Made by a program: the position numbers and the translations under genes | Notes under the pieces: model-generated | The model's database searches: none | What the model was told of the DNA's origin: nothing | The model's input: only the letters and a program-made list of their open reading frames with translations | Shown here: in pieces, positions 27,870-36,377 of the stretch | How positions within the stretch are numbered: position 1 is the stretch's first letter | Layout: every line of letters begins with the position of its first letter | Assembly (NCBI RefSeq): GCF_006968745.1 | Contig: NZ_CP030118.1 | Coordinates: 992,001 to 1,056,000, forward strand | Source: Brasilonema sennae CENA114 | Lineage (GTDB): Bacteria > Cyanobacteriota > Cyanobacteriia > Cyanobacteriales > Nostocaceae | Direction of reading: 5' to 3' | Length of the DNA stretch: 64,000 bases

Positions 27870-28739
27870 TTAAGTTTTCTCAGCAAAAGTGGGAGAGGCT
27901 GCTAAATTTTTGTAACCTATTACTGCACGTATATAAGGTAAGAACCAATAAGCGAGCCAGAATGGACCAGAGTGCCGACTACAAAATACAGTCCAGGGTT
28001 TGAATGGAAATCCTTTAACCTGAACTACCTTTTTCAAACGTTCTAACAAAGGTGAATCGGTATCTGCCCAGCTATTGCGGACTGAGTTCTTGGTACAGGT
28101 ACCGATATAACCAGGTGCAACCCATATAGAACAGCCTAATTTCCGCGCTCTTAGACCATAATCAAGATCCCCAAAGCTATGAATAAATGCAGCGTCTAAG
28201 TTTCCTACTTTTCTGGCTACAAACTGTGAAATCAACACACAATTACCGTACATAGTGTCGCATTCTTGGAGAAGCTCAGAGGGTTCTAAAAATTCAAACT
28301 TATTGGAGTACCAACGCTTTGACCTTACTGCACCGCCGTACGTAGGTTTTCCTGTTAGTGGGTCTTTTGTTGAACCTACTACTATGGAGTTAGAATGACC
28401 ATGCTCGGATAAACCTCTATAGATAGCTAAGAGATGCTCAAGGGTGCCTGGTTCAAGAATTGTGTCATCATTTAACCAAAGATAATACTCATAACCCCTT
28501 TGCATAGCTTCAGCGAATGCGAGTCTCATTCCTCCAACCCAAAACAAATTTCCATTACCCTTAAGAATGTGAACTTGTGGATAGGAAGCCTTAATCGCAT
28601 CTGAAGTGCCGTCAGAACTACCATCATCAGTTAAGTAAACATCAAAAGGCTTTGTCTGTTGATACAATGCACGCAGACAGGCGAGAGTTGTATCGCGCCT
28701 GTTATAACAGGTCATAATGACTGCTAATGGCTGCTTCAT
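27870..28739 (-). CDS. Family 2 glycosyltransferase
   Basis: A 289-residue GT-A enzyme of the rhamnosyltransferase-like GT2 group. The nucleotide-binding segment is VIMTCYNRRDTTLACLRAL with DDGSSDGT (residues 38-45), and the metal-binding DXD equivalent is NDDT at 90-93. LFWVGGMRLAFAEAM and SFGDLDYGLRARKLGC complete the fold. It is inferred to extend the repeat unit in the cytoplasm. Confidence 0.88.
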   Translation of the reverse strand: MKQPLAVIMTCYNRRDTTLACLRALYQQTKPFDVYLTDDGSSDGTSDAIKASYPQVHILKGNGNLFWVGGMRLAFAEAMQRGYEYYLWLNDDTILEPGTLEHLLAIYRGLSEHGHSNSIVVGSTKDPLTGKPTYGGAVRSKRWYSNKFEFLEPSELLQECDTMYGNCVLISQFVARKVGNLDAAFIHSFGDLDYGLRARKLGCSIWVAPGYIGTCTKNSVRNSWADTDSPLLERLKKVVQVKGFPFKPWTVFCSRHSGPFWLAYWFLPYIRAVIGYKNLAASPTFAEKT

Positions 28740-28832
28740 AAGTTATTAGTTCTCCCTTTACATCAAACCCCAACATACTCCGAATTTAAATTCAACTAAT
28801 ATTTCATTCATCTGCTGTTAGCTAGTTACTTT

Positions 28833-29036
28833 GGAAGCATCCCAAATGTTTAAGTCATATCAAACTCAGATGATTAATTGTCCGCAGCGAGCGTAACGGA
28901 GTGTAGACGCGTTAGCTCCGCGCCCCCTTAGGGGCGTGGCGTCAGCCATAGGGTAGCGAAGCAATTCCAAAAGTTTGCGATTGCTTCACTCCGCTTCGCA
29001 ATGACAAACATATTTTTGCAAAATTGGGATGCTCCC
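28833..29036. repeat. MITE-like element with GGGAGCATCCCAAT terminal inverted repeats
   Basis: GGAAGCATCCCAAATG at the left end and ATTGGGATGCTCCC at the right end are inverted copies. The 200-bp body holds GC-rich palindromes (GCGCCCCCTTAGGGGCGTGGCG) and ATTGCTTCACTCCGCTTCGCAATGACA. It has no ORF. No clear target-site duplication is visible. It sits between two polysaccharide genes. Confidence 0.6.
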
Positions 29037-29042
29037 GTTACT

Positions 29043-30059
29043 TTAGAGTTGAGCTACGCGTTCTATCCAATCACTTAAGTGAATATTCATCTTAAAAAAA
29101 TGCAGGTTTTTTTCGATTTTTCTGAGTTGCAATATATATCGATGTAAAACTGGTTTAAATGGCATATTGTGTCTCATAACTCCTTCGCAGAGCCATTGAT
29201 ATTTTTCTGATTTTGTCTCAAGATTTTTTAAATTTAATAACTGTTTTTTCCAGTCATGATAATAAAACATATTAAAATAATGAATCGACACCATTTCATC
29301 AAAACTGTTTATTTGTGCTTGTTTAGATAAACGGTTATGTAATGGCAACGGGTAATTATAAGAAAAAGGTAAGTTAAATACGTTCTCTTCAAAGGAACAT
29401 AAAGTAGCAGATAAGACTGATTGCTCAACATAATAATTTCCCTGAGTAGGGCTAAGCTTTAGGTACATTACTTTCTCAAAATTTTCCTTCCAAGCGCTAA
29501 AGATACCAGCACTTCTTCTCACAGCTACCAATCCAGCATTCCAGTATCCTCTAATTCTTTTGTTGCCAATAGGTGTGTTGACAAATATCTCACGCTTAAC
29601 ACCAACCACCTCATACAGTTTCTTCCAATACTCATCTTGAGGATCTTGACTCCCAGTAGAGCCAATACCTCTACCATACTCAGGACGTATAGCAACATTA
29701 CAACCAGGTGGAAGTAAAAACTCTTTAGGCTCAGAGAAAAAGCATTTGTCACTATCTAGAAAGACAAGAATGTCTGCATCTATAGTTTGTTCTGCATAAG
29801 CGCAAACCAAAGGCTTATTTGCCAAATAGTAATCATGGAAATCTATATTTATGGGAAGTTGTTGATGAATAACTTTCAAGGTTTCAAATGCTTTCTGGGT
29901 TTGGATAGAGATCGGTTCACCTATTCTGGGATGGAAACTGTATATAGGTGTATCTTTTAAGTTGCCGCAATATTTACGAATACTTTCTGCTAAAAGTAGA
30001 GATTGACCTTCCAAACGACCAGGCTCTGTGCAAATTAAAAAAGCTATAGGTATTGACAT
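29043..30059 (-). CDS. Putative nucleotide-diphospho-sugar transferase (GT-A fold)
   Basis: A 338-residue protein that starts at MSIPIAFLICTEPGRLEGQS. This start has AAGGAG at the right distance; an ATG 14 codons earlier lies inside the polymerase gene. ADILVFLDSDKCFFSEP carries a DXD-like metal site, and RGYWNAGLVAVRRSAG is the usual acceptor-side block of GT-A enzymes. Its family is not one I can number. It overlaps no neighbour once the internal start is used. Confidence 0.6.
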   Translation of the reverse strand: MSIPIAFLICTEPGRLEGQSLLLAESIRKYCGNLKDTPIYSFHPRIGEPISIQTQKAFETLKVIHQQLPINIDFHDYYLANKPLVCAYAEQTIDADILVFLDSDKCFFSEPKEFLLPPGCNVAIRPEYGRGIGSTGSQDPQDEYWKKLYEVVGVKREIFVNTPIGNKRIRGYWNAGLVAVRRSAGIFSAWKENFEKVMYLKLSPTQGNYYVEQSVLSATLCSFEENVFNLPFSYNYPLPLHNRLSKQAQINSFDEMVSIHYFNMFYYHDWKKQLLNLKNLETKSEKYQWLCEGVMRHNMPFKPVLHRYILQLRKIEKNLHFFKMNIHLSDWIERVAQL

Positions 30060-30084
30060 CTTTTCTCCTTGATTATCGATTAGC

Positions 30085-31329
30085 TTATCCTGAATGAGCA
30101 TATAGTTTTTTTAAGTTGCTTTTTCTTCTAATTCTCTCAAATTCAATAGCAGTTGATAGAGATGTTGAGATATAAATGCAACAATATGAACTAGCAGCCG
30201 ACATAATGAAGTTGGTATCTGCCATACTAGCTACACTAAGAAATATAAGTAATTGAATATGCCAAATAAATTCTATTTGTTGAGTTGAACGTAACAGAAT
30301 AACTGCTTTGATGAATACAATTACTAAACTAATTGCATACAGGAACAAACCTATAAAGCCTAAATTCAAAAACAATTCTAAATAACTGTTATGAGAGTTA
30401 AAGCCTGTTTCACGTAACCCAGACCATGTATTAATCATGATGTAGATACCAGCATCTGAACTCCAGAAAGCGTTATACCCGTAGCCTAGCCAAAGTTTTT
30501 CCATTCCCTTCTCAATAGCTAAAGTCCATATTGGTGTACGTCCGTTCAATTCAAGACTTTTTCCAAGAATATCAACTAAGATAGTTTCCAAATTACCTAA
30601 AATAAATAAAGCTGTACCTCCCACCAAAACGCATACTATGCCCAGAAAAATCACCCGCAGTTTATAGTGCTGTTTAACAAGCTGATAAAGAGGGATTAGT
30701 GACACTAACAGTAATATGTTGACTAAACTACCGGAACTGTGAGCTAGCATAATAAGGCTAACCGCAAGACCAAATCCGATCCAAGCAAACCAGTTTTGGC
30801 TTCGCTCTTTGAAAGCAGTCAGCAAAAAAAGGATGGCTGCTAGACTCATTGTGTAACCTAAAAAGTTTTTGTAAGGAAAAATACCTGTCCATCCTTCTTT
30901 ATCTATTCCGTAACTTGGTATGACTAAAGCAAGTGCTAAACTTAAAATTGCTGCTATGCCAAACACCCAAGACAAGATTTTCATCTGCTCCTTAATGCTA
31001 TAGCGAGTTGCAAAGTATGCCCCAAACATCAACATACGCAACAAACCGCCAATACCTTTTAAGGTCATGTTCTGATTGCCAGACCATAAAACAGAAGCCA
31101 GAGTAGTTCCAATAAAGAGCAACAGAGGTATATCTCTAGTAGCAACATAGGGTAAACGCTTCCATCGTAAAATAACCAAAATAGCAATAATTGGATAGCT
31201 TAAAGCATTCAGCAACGTGGTGAAAGGTGATGGTAGCTTAACACCCATGAAATACAGAAGCCAGATAACGGAAACTCCAAATTCTAAATTCCTCACCCAG
31301 CGATTCATCAATTGATTGTTCATTTGCAT
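30085..31329 (-). CDS. O-antigen ligase/polymerase (Wzy-like)
   Basis: A 414-residue protein with about eleven hydrophobic helices and a large periplasmic loop. The motif LEIFLNLGFIGLFLY-like segment (SYLELFLNLGFIGLFLYAIS), preceded by GFNSHNSY, is the conserved end of the Wzy_C/O-antigen ligase family. A second conserved block is WTGIFPYKNFLGYTMSLAA. It would polymerise flipped repeat units outside the membrane. It lies between glycosyltransferase genes. Confidence 0.85.
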   Translation of the reverse strand: MQMNNQLMNRWVRNLEFGVSVIWLLYFMGVKLPSPFTTLLNALSYPIIAILVILRWKRLPYVATRDIPLLLFIGTTLASVLWSGNQNMTLKGIGGLLRMLMFGAYFATRYSIKEQMKILSWVFGIAAILSLALALVIPSYGIDKEGWTGIFPYKNFLGYTMSLAAILFLLTAFKERSQNWFAWIGFGLAVSLIMLAHSSGSLVNILLLVSLIPLYQLVKQHYKLRVIFLGIVCVLVGGTALFILGNLETILVDILGKSLELNGRTPIWTLAIEKGMEKLWLGYGYNAFWSSDAGIYIMINTWSGLRETGFNSHNSYLELFLNLGFIGLFLYAISLVIVFIKAVILLRSTQQIEFIWHIQLLIFLSVASMADTNFIMSAASSYCCIYISTSLSTAIEFERIRRKSNLKKLYAHSG

Positions 31330-31365
31330 TTATTAGTAATTAAGATGATAAAAAATTACTAATAT

Positions 31366-32637
31366 TCAGTGTTTTGATACCTCAGATTCCATCACAAGAG
31401 ATTTAAAAAGAGATAAGTAGCGACGTGCTTGGATTTCCAAGGTAAATTCTTGTTCTGCTTTCTCACGGGCGCGGTAAGAAAGTTTCTGATGCCGCTCTGT
31501 GTTCTCTAGCACCCAAGCAATTCCACCAGCCAAATCTTCTATTTTATAAGGTTGAGCTAAGTAGCCATTTTTCTGGTGTTCAATCATATCTGGCATACCG
31601 CCAATGTCAAAAGCAACACAGGGTGTGCCACAGGCGACCGCCTCCAACACAGTATTTGGCAAATTATCCTGATCTGACGGTGCAATGAAAACATCTGCGG
31701 CTGAATATGCTAATGCTAAAGACAAATCATCCCCTAACATACCCAAATAATGAGACTTAAAACCGAAGTTAGTGGAACTTTCTGCCTTGGAAGAACCAAA
31801 AACAACCAATTCCAGTCTATCTTTCCACTCAGATTCATTCAATTCATGAAGTGCTGGTTGCAATAGGTGAAATCCCTTTCTTTTATCGCTGGTTGCTTGT
31901 AGTGCCCCAAAAAGAAGAAGCTGTTTATCTTGAGGCAAATTGAGTAGCGATCGAGCAACCTGTTTGTTGATTGGTTTATACTTTTGAGTATCAAGACCAT
32001 AGGGAATCACCTCAACTCGCCTTTCCTTCAATAGAGAGCTTACTTTGACGCATTGAGCAAGCCAAGAGCTAGGAGTGACAATGGTTAAATTTAAGTTTTT
32101 CCATGCCTTGGCTTTACGCTCCCATATCCAACGAGATAAATCCCTGTCTCTACTGCTATTTAGTTGAGGACAAGCACCGCAAGATAATGTGTAGCGATCG
32201 CAGTCTTGATTGTAGTGGCATCCTCCAGTAAATGCCCACATATCGTGAAATGTCCAGACTATAGGTTTATTAAATTTAGCGATTGTTTCAATCTGGAGGT
32301 AACCAGCACTCACCCAATGTAAGTTAATGATATCTGGAGCAAGTCGAGCAATTTTAGAGTGGATTGTGTCTGGAAGCCATTGAGGTGAAAAAGTAGTACT
32401 GACGCGATTGTCGTAAAACTTTAAAGGTAGTTGATCTAAAACCAATCTCAAGCCAGTGACAACTTGTCCGATTCCAGATACAGCTCGTGAGCCAATGACT
32501 GCTTGATCGTCACTGTTTTTGACTTGCACTAGCATCTGAGAGTTAAAATTAATATCCTGAAGACCTTGATGCAGTCGATAAGTAGCACGAGCAGCTCCAC
32601 CATAAATATCAGAATTGCTGAGTATCAGAGCCTTCAT
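31366..32637 (-). CDS. Family 4 glycosyltransferase
   Basis: A 423-residue GT-B enzyme. The N-terminus (SNSDIYGGAARATYRLHQGL) is typical of the WcaC-like GT4 subgroup, whose members also share the cysteine cluster seen at CHYNQDCDRYTLSCGACPQL. The donor site EX7E is at APSDQDNLPNTVLEAVACGT. It is inferred to add a hexose in the cytoplasm. It is intact and full-length. Confidence 0.88.
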   Translation of the reverse strand: MKALILSNSDIYGGAARATYRLHQGLQDINFNSQMLVQVKNSDDQAVIGSRAVSGIGQVVTGLRLVLDQLPLKFYDNRVSTTFSPQWLPDTIHSKIARLAPDIINLHWVSAGYLQIETIAKFNKPIVWTFHDMWAFTGGCHYNQDCDRYTLSCGACPQLNSSRDRDLSRWIWERKAKAWKNLNLTIVTPSSWLAQCVKVSSLLKERRVEVIPYGLDTQKYKPINKQVARSLLNLPQDKQLLLFGALQATSDKRKGFHLLQPALHELNESEWKDRLELVVFGSSKAESSTNFGFKSHYLGMLGDDLSLALAYSAADVFIAPSDQDNLPNTVLEAVACGTPCVAFDIGGMPDMIEHQKNGYLAQPYKIEDLAGGIAWVLENTERHQKLSYRAREKAEQEFTLEIQARRYLSLFKSLVMESEVSKH

Positions 32638-32719
32638 GGTTTAATAACTTCCATAAATGGGGAATTAGGTTTACGAACTTTTCCCTTGTTACTTGATTGC
32701 TAATTACTAAACTAAAGAA

Positions 32720-33655
32720 TTACTTCATCATCTTGTTTATAATTTTTCTACTTTTGTTAAAAGCACGCCAAAGTATATTTGGCTGATACTGATAATGAGT
32801 CTTTTGGATGAAATAATCTGCTTGAACATGACGAATTACAAATGGTGGATGCTGTAAGGGTAAACATATTTTTTGTGTAGGAATATTAGAGAAAGGGCTG
32901 GTGCTATCTTTTGTGTTAGTAGCTTCTGAACCAAAACCAAGATTGGTAACTAAATTAACATCTGGAACGATAGAAAAACCATTATTAACCCAACAAGTCA
33001 ATATCCACTGGTAATCCCAAGTACTAATTTTTTCCTTATAGGTTTCTTGAAACTTTTTGAACCAAAATTTCACAGTTTTAGGTTCTTCTAATATAAATTT
33101 AAGCCATTCACCATCTCGAATTTTTGGCCAAAGCTTCATTTCAATATCATAATGCTGCCAAGCTCGTCTCCATGACGCCCAGCCCCAAGTATTGGGGTAG
33201 CGGGAAAAGTAATAGCTATACTCTGTACGTTTACGCCCAAACTGGAAGTTGTTTCCAGAAATGAGCATTATCCGTTCGTCATGGCGATAATAATGTAGCA
33301 ACTCTTCACAATATCTGAAAAAAGTGGGATGTGGCAAAGTATCATCTTCGAGAATAATTGCTTCTTCAACAGTCTCAAAAACCCAATCAAATCCGCTAGC
33401 TTCACGCTTCTTCATCCCCATATTTACGTCGGAATAGTTTTTCAAAACTTCACAGTCCCAATCAACGCGATCAATAATTGCTCGGGTGGCAGCGCACTTG
33501 TCTGCTTCACCAGGTCGATCTGTGCGAGGTCCATCTGCAATCACCAAAAGCTTAGGAGGTTTTGCTTGGCGAATTGCTTCAAATACTCTCTCCGTAGATT
33601 CAGTCCGCTTGAAAATGAGAAAAGCAACGGGCGTTTTTAGTTGAAAATTATGCAT
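32720..33655 (-). CDS. GT-A glycosyltransferase of polysaccharide biosynthesis
   Basis: About 311 residues. The segment TPVAFLIFKRTESTERVFEA is followed by LLVIADGPR, EEAIILEDDTLPHPTFFRYC (DDD-like metal site) and PNTWGWASWRRAWQHYD, a set common to hemolytic-protein HlpA-like/GT-A sugar transferases. The ATG at 33655 is preferred; a GTG three codons earlier is also in frame. Its exact sugar is unknown. Confidence 0.75.
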   Translation of the reverse strand: MHNFQLKTPVAFLIFKRTESTERVFEAIRQAKPPKLLVIADGPRTDRPGEADKCAATRAIIDRVDWDCEVLKNYSDVNMGMKKREASGFDWVFETVEEAIILEDDTLPHPTFFRYCEELLHYYRHDERIMLISGNNFQFGRKRTEYSYYFSRYPNTWGWASWRRAWQHYDIEMKLWPKIRDGEWLKFILEEPKTVKFWFKKFQETYKEKISTWDYQWILTCWVNNGFSIVPDVNLVTNLGFGSEATNTKDSTSPFSNIPTQKICLPLQHPPFVIRHVQADYFIQKTHYQYQPNILWRAFNKSRKIINKMMK

Positions 33656-33912
33656 TAGTTTCACTTTATTTCAAAGAGCTTTACAGAAAAACTTCCCCAA
33701 AATTGGTACACATATATAGGGATCCAGAAACGGTTACATCCTATTTCTTTATTAGTGTACTTAAAATTATACAAATAATCATATTAATAAAGTTGATATG
33801 ATTATTTGTATAATTTCAGATATATAATCTACAATAGCTTTTTATCTCGCATTTCACTTAATAGAATATTTTCTATAACCAGGAAATTATGAATAATAGA
33901 AAAAGCGAAATT
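33656..33912. other. A+T-rich spacer inside the polysaccharide cluster
   Basis: Nothing coding. An inverted pair (ATTATACAAATAATCATATTAATAAA / GATATGATTATTTGTATAAT) spans about 33767-33819. It could form a hairpin in the mRNA, or separate two transcripts; it has no terminator-type T-run. Confidence 0.45.
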
Positions 33913-34923
33913 TTAGTTACGTGTTTGGGTCAACGTATGAATCAATTGAGATTTTAATAATTTCAGGATTGCTCTTACAACTGTTTCAAATGATTTATGA
34001 CACTTAAGGACTTCATGAAACAGTTCAAATCCAGCACCTATATCTCCTTTGGATAACATTTGGCTTGTTTTTTCAATAGACCATAGTGCATAATTTTTTC
34101 TGGCTTTATTCAATAGTTTGGCAGCAGTAGACTGAGGAAGATAATTGGGCAAGTAAGATTGGATAATTTCACTAGCCATCCGCATATCCTGCATAATTTG
34201 CTGAATCCGCTTTGGAGTTAACGACTCTAAAGGCTTGAAGCGATATAGCGCTAATGGTTCAGGCTCATATGCTACTGGATAGTGAGCAGCAATGCGAACC
34301 CACATTTCCCAATCCTCACCACAGCAAACGATTCGACGGTCAAAACCTCCTAGATGTTCATAAACACTACGACGAACTACTATTGATGGTGTAGCAATGC
34401 GTTGTTCTATAGCAATTTGCTCCAACCAATTACTTAAAACACCACTTTCAGGTTTTTCTAAGCGAGAAATAGTATGCCAATGTCCATCTGCATCTATGTA
34501 AATATGTCGGCAAAAGGCAGCACCTATCTCTGGATTGTGCTCAAAGACTTGTTGCATTTTCCGATAAAAACCATCCTGTACACAATCATCACCATGTAGC
34601 TGGTGAATCAATTGACCACGTGCTCTTTGCAAGCAAGTCTCGAAATTTCTAATAAAACCTACATTCTGCGGCTGTTGATAGAAACCTACTCGTCCACGAC
34701 CTACTTCTTCAACAACTGCTTTTGGATCATCTTTGGTTGAATGATCGTCAATCACCTCGATTTGCATAATGTCAGGACCAGGGTCTTGGTCTAACACACT
34801 TTTTAGTGTTTGGCGCAGATAGTTGGCACTATTGTAATTGGGAATCATTACAGACCATAAAGGTCGCGGTGTTCCATTTAGTATTGATGAAATAGTTGCA
34901 CGATTTTGATATTGATCATTCAT
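33913..34923 (-). CDS. Family 2 glycosyltransferase
   Basis: A 336-residue GT-A enzyme. SVMIPNYNSANYLRQTLKSV, IDDHSTKDD and LIHQLHGDDCVQDGFYRKMQ give the nucleotide and DXD sites, and FDRRIVCCGEDWEMWVRIA supplies the catalytic ED. The C-terminal 100 residues are helical, as often in such GT2 proteins. It follows the flippase gene in the same direction. Confidence 0.88.
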   Translation of the reverse strand: MNDQYQNRATISSILNGTPRPLWSVMIPNYNSANYLRQTLKSVLDQDPGPDIMQIEVIDDHSTKDDPKAVVEEVGRGRVGFYQQPQNVGFIRNFETCLQRARGQLIHQLHGDDCVQDGFYRKMQQVFEHNPEIGAAFCRHIYIDADGHWHTISRLEKPESGVLSNWLEQIAIEQRIATPSIVVRRSVYEHLGGFDRRIVCCGEDWEMWVRIAAHYPVAYEPEPLALYRFKPLESLTPKRIQQIMQDMRMASEIIQSYLPNYLPQSTAAKLLNKARKNYALWSIEKTSQMLSKGDIGAGFELFHEVLKCHKSFETVVRAILKLLKSQLIHTLTQTRN

Positions 34924-34996
34924 ATTATTTTAACTCCAGATTAAATTTTATAGTAATCTTTTTGTTATAATCCTTTGCGTAAAAAAAGGTAGTTGA

Positions 34997-36316
34997 TTAA
35001 CGCATTATGAAAAGAGATTTCATTTGATACTGAAAGATTTTGTGAGTGCTAGGATGAATAGCATTGCTTAAAAATGAGGCATAGGCGTAAGAAATTACGG
35101 TTGCAATTGCTGCACCAACTCCAGCGTAGGAAGGAATAAGGAATAAATTCAACAGCACATTGATAATTGCTCCCATAATAATCCTGTACATAGAAAGGTG
35201 AGCCAATCTCTCAGCATTAAACCAAGGTGATGTGGCAACCCCCATAAAGACGAACAATGCAGCCCAGATATGAATTGCCAAAATAGGTCCTGCTCCTGCA
35301 TAAGCATTACCAAACAGCATAGAAGTTATTGTTCCTGACAAGAATGTCATCGGTAAGGCAATTGCTAGAGAAAGCAACACTAGTAGACGAAGTAATTGCC
35401 CTATGCGCCGATAGTACAAATCTTCATTTGTTTGCCTTGCTGTATAAATTGAGGGAGAGACTGAAGAAGTAATCGCTGTCGGAATAAAATACCAAACCTC
35501 AGAAATACGAGTGGCAGCTGAATAAATACCTACAGCATTATCCCCAAGCATTTGACCTAGCATAATTAAATCAATTTTCATGTAAATGAGAATGGCTAAA
35601 CCGGAAAAAAGGTGAGGTAAACTTTCCTTGAGGAGAGCTTTAGCAAGAGGAAAACTCCAACGCCACACCCACAGTGAGTGACCCTTGACTTTGTAAGTGA
35701 TCGCTAAACCCACAGCACCTAATCCAATCTCTGCCAAACTCGCCCAGGCGAAAGCAATCAATGATGCCTGCATCTTGAGTAAAGCAATTTTGATAAGAGT
35801 AATGATTACAAAAGCTGTATTTTTAGCAACTACTGTATACTTTGATTGCACTTGAGACTGAAACCAAAGGTCAATTGTGTCCAAAGCCTGAAAAATTCCT
35901 GCGGTTGCCAAAATCGCTACTAACCAGACAGTCGAGTTTTCATCCTGACGTATCAAACAGATGAAACCAACTGATAACAATACAGAGCCGACTCCACCAA
36001 GTAGTTTCAGCCAGAAAGTTGTCCCTAAAATTTGCTTCTTGTGCGATGAGTCTCTCACAAGATCGCGAACTACCACGTTGTCTAACCCTAAGGTGGCAAA
36101 TGGACTGAACAGGGAGACAAAGGCAATTGCATAGTTTAAAAGACCATACTGCTGCACTCCTAAATAGCGTGCAATCCAGACTCCAACCAGAAGACCTACA
36201 CCCATGCGAAGAATGCGGTCAGCAAATAGCCAACCTGTATTTGCAATAATCGCGCGTAGCCCAGAGTTAGATTTGAGAAGTGATAACTTCTGAATTTTGA
36301 ACTTAGGTAGCATCAA
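34997..36316 (-). CDS. Oligosaccharide flippase (Wzx-like, MOP superfamily)
   Basis: A 439-residue protein with about twelve to fourteen hydrophobic helices. The N-terminal NTGWLFADRILRMGVGLLVG leads into WIARYLGVQQYGLLNYAIAF, the typical RfbX/Wzx start. It flips lipid-linked repeat units to the outer face of the cytoplasmic membrane. It is placed directly behind the tyrosine kinase gene. A second methionine follows at codon 2, so the exact start is open. Confidence 0.9.
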   Translation of the reverse strand: MMLPKFKIQKLSLLKSNSGLRAIIANTGWLFADRILRMGVGLLVGVWIARYLGVQQYGLLNYAIAFVSLFSPFATLGLDNVVVRDLVRDSSHKKQILGTTFWLKLLGGVGSVLLSVGFICLIRQDENSTVWLVAILATAGIFQALDTIDLWFQSQVQSKYTVVAKNTAFVIITLIKIALLKMQASLIAFAWASLAEIGLGAVGLAITYKVKGHSLWVWRWSFPLAKALLKESLPHLFSGLAILIYMKIDLIMLGQMLGDNAVGIYSAATRISEVWYFIPTAITSSVSPSIYTARQTNEDLYYRRIGQLLRLLVLLSLAIALPMTFLSGTITSMLFGNAYAGAGPILAIHIWAALFVFMGVATSPWFNAERLAHLSMYRIIMGAIINVLLNLFLIPSYAGVGAAIATVISYAYASFLSNAIHPSTHKIFQYQMKSLFIMR

Positions 36317-36377
36317 ATTTGTTGTAGTTTGTCAAAATCGTTGCTTTTTGAGCGTAAATACACAGCTAGCCTGTGCA

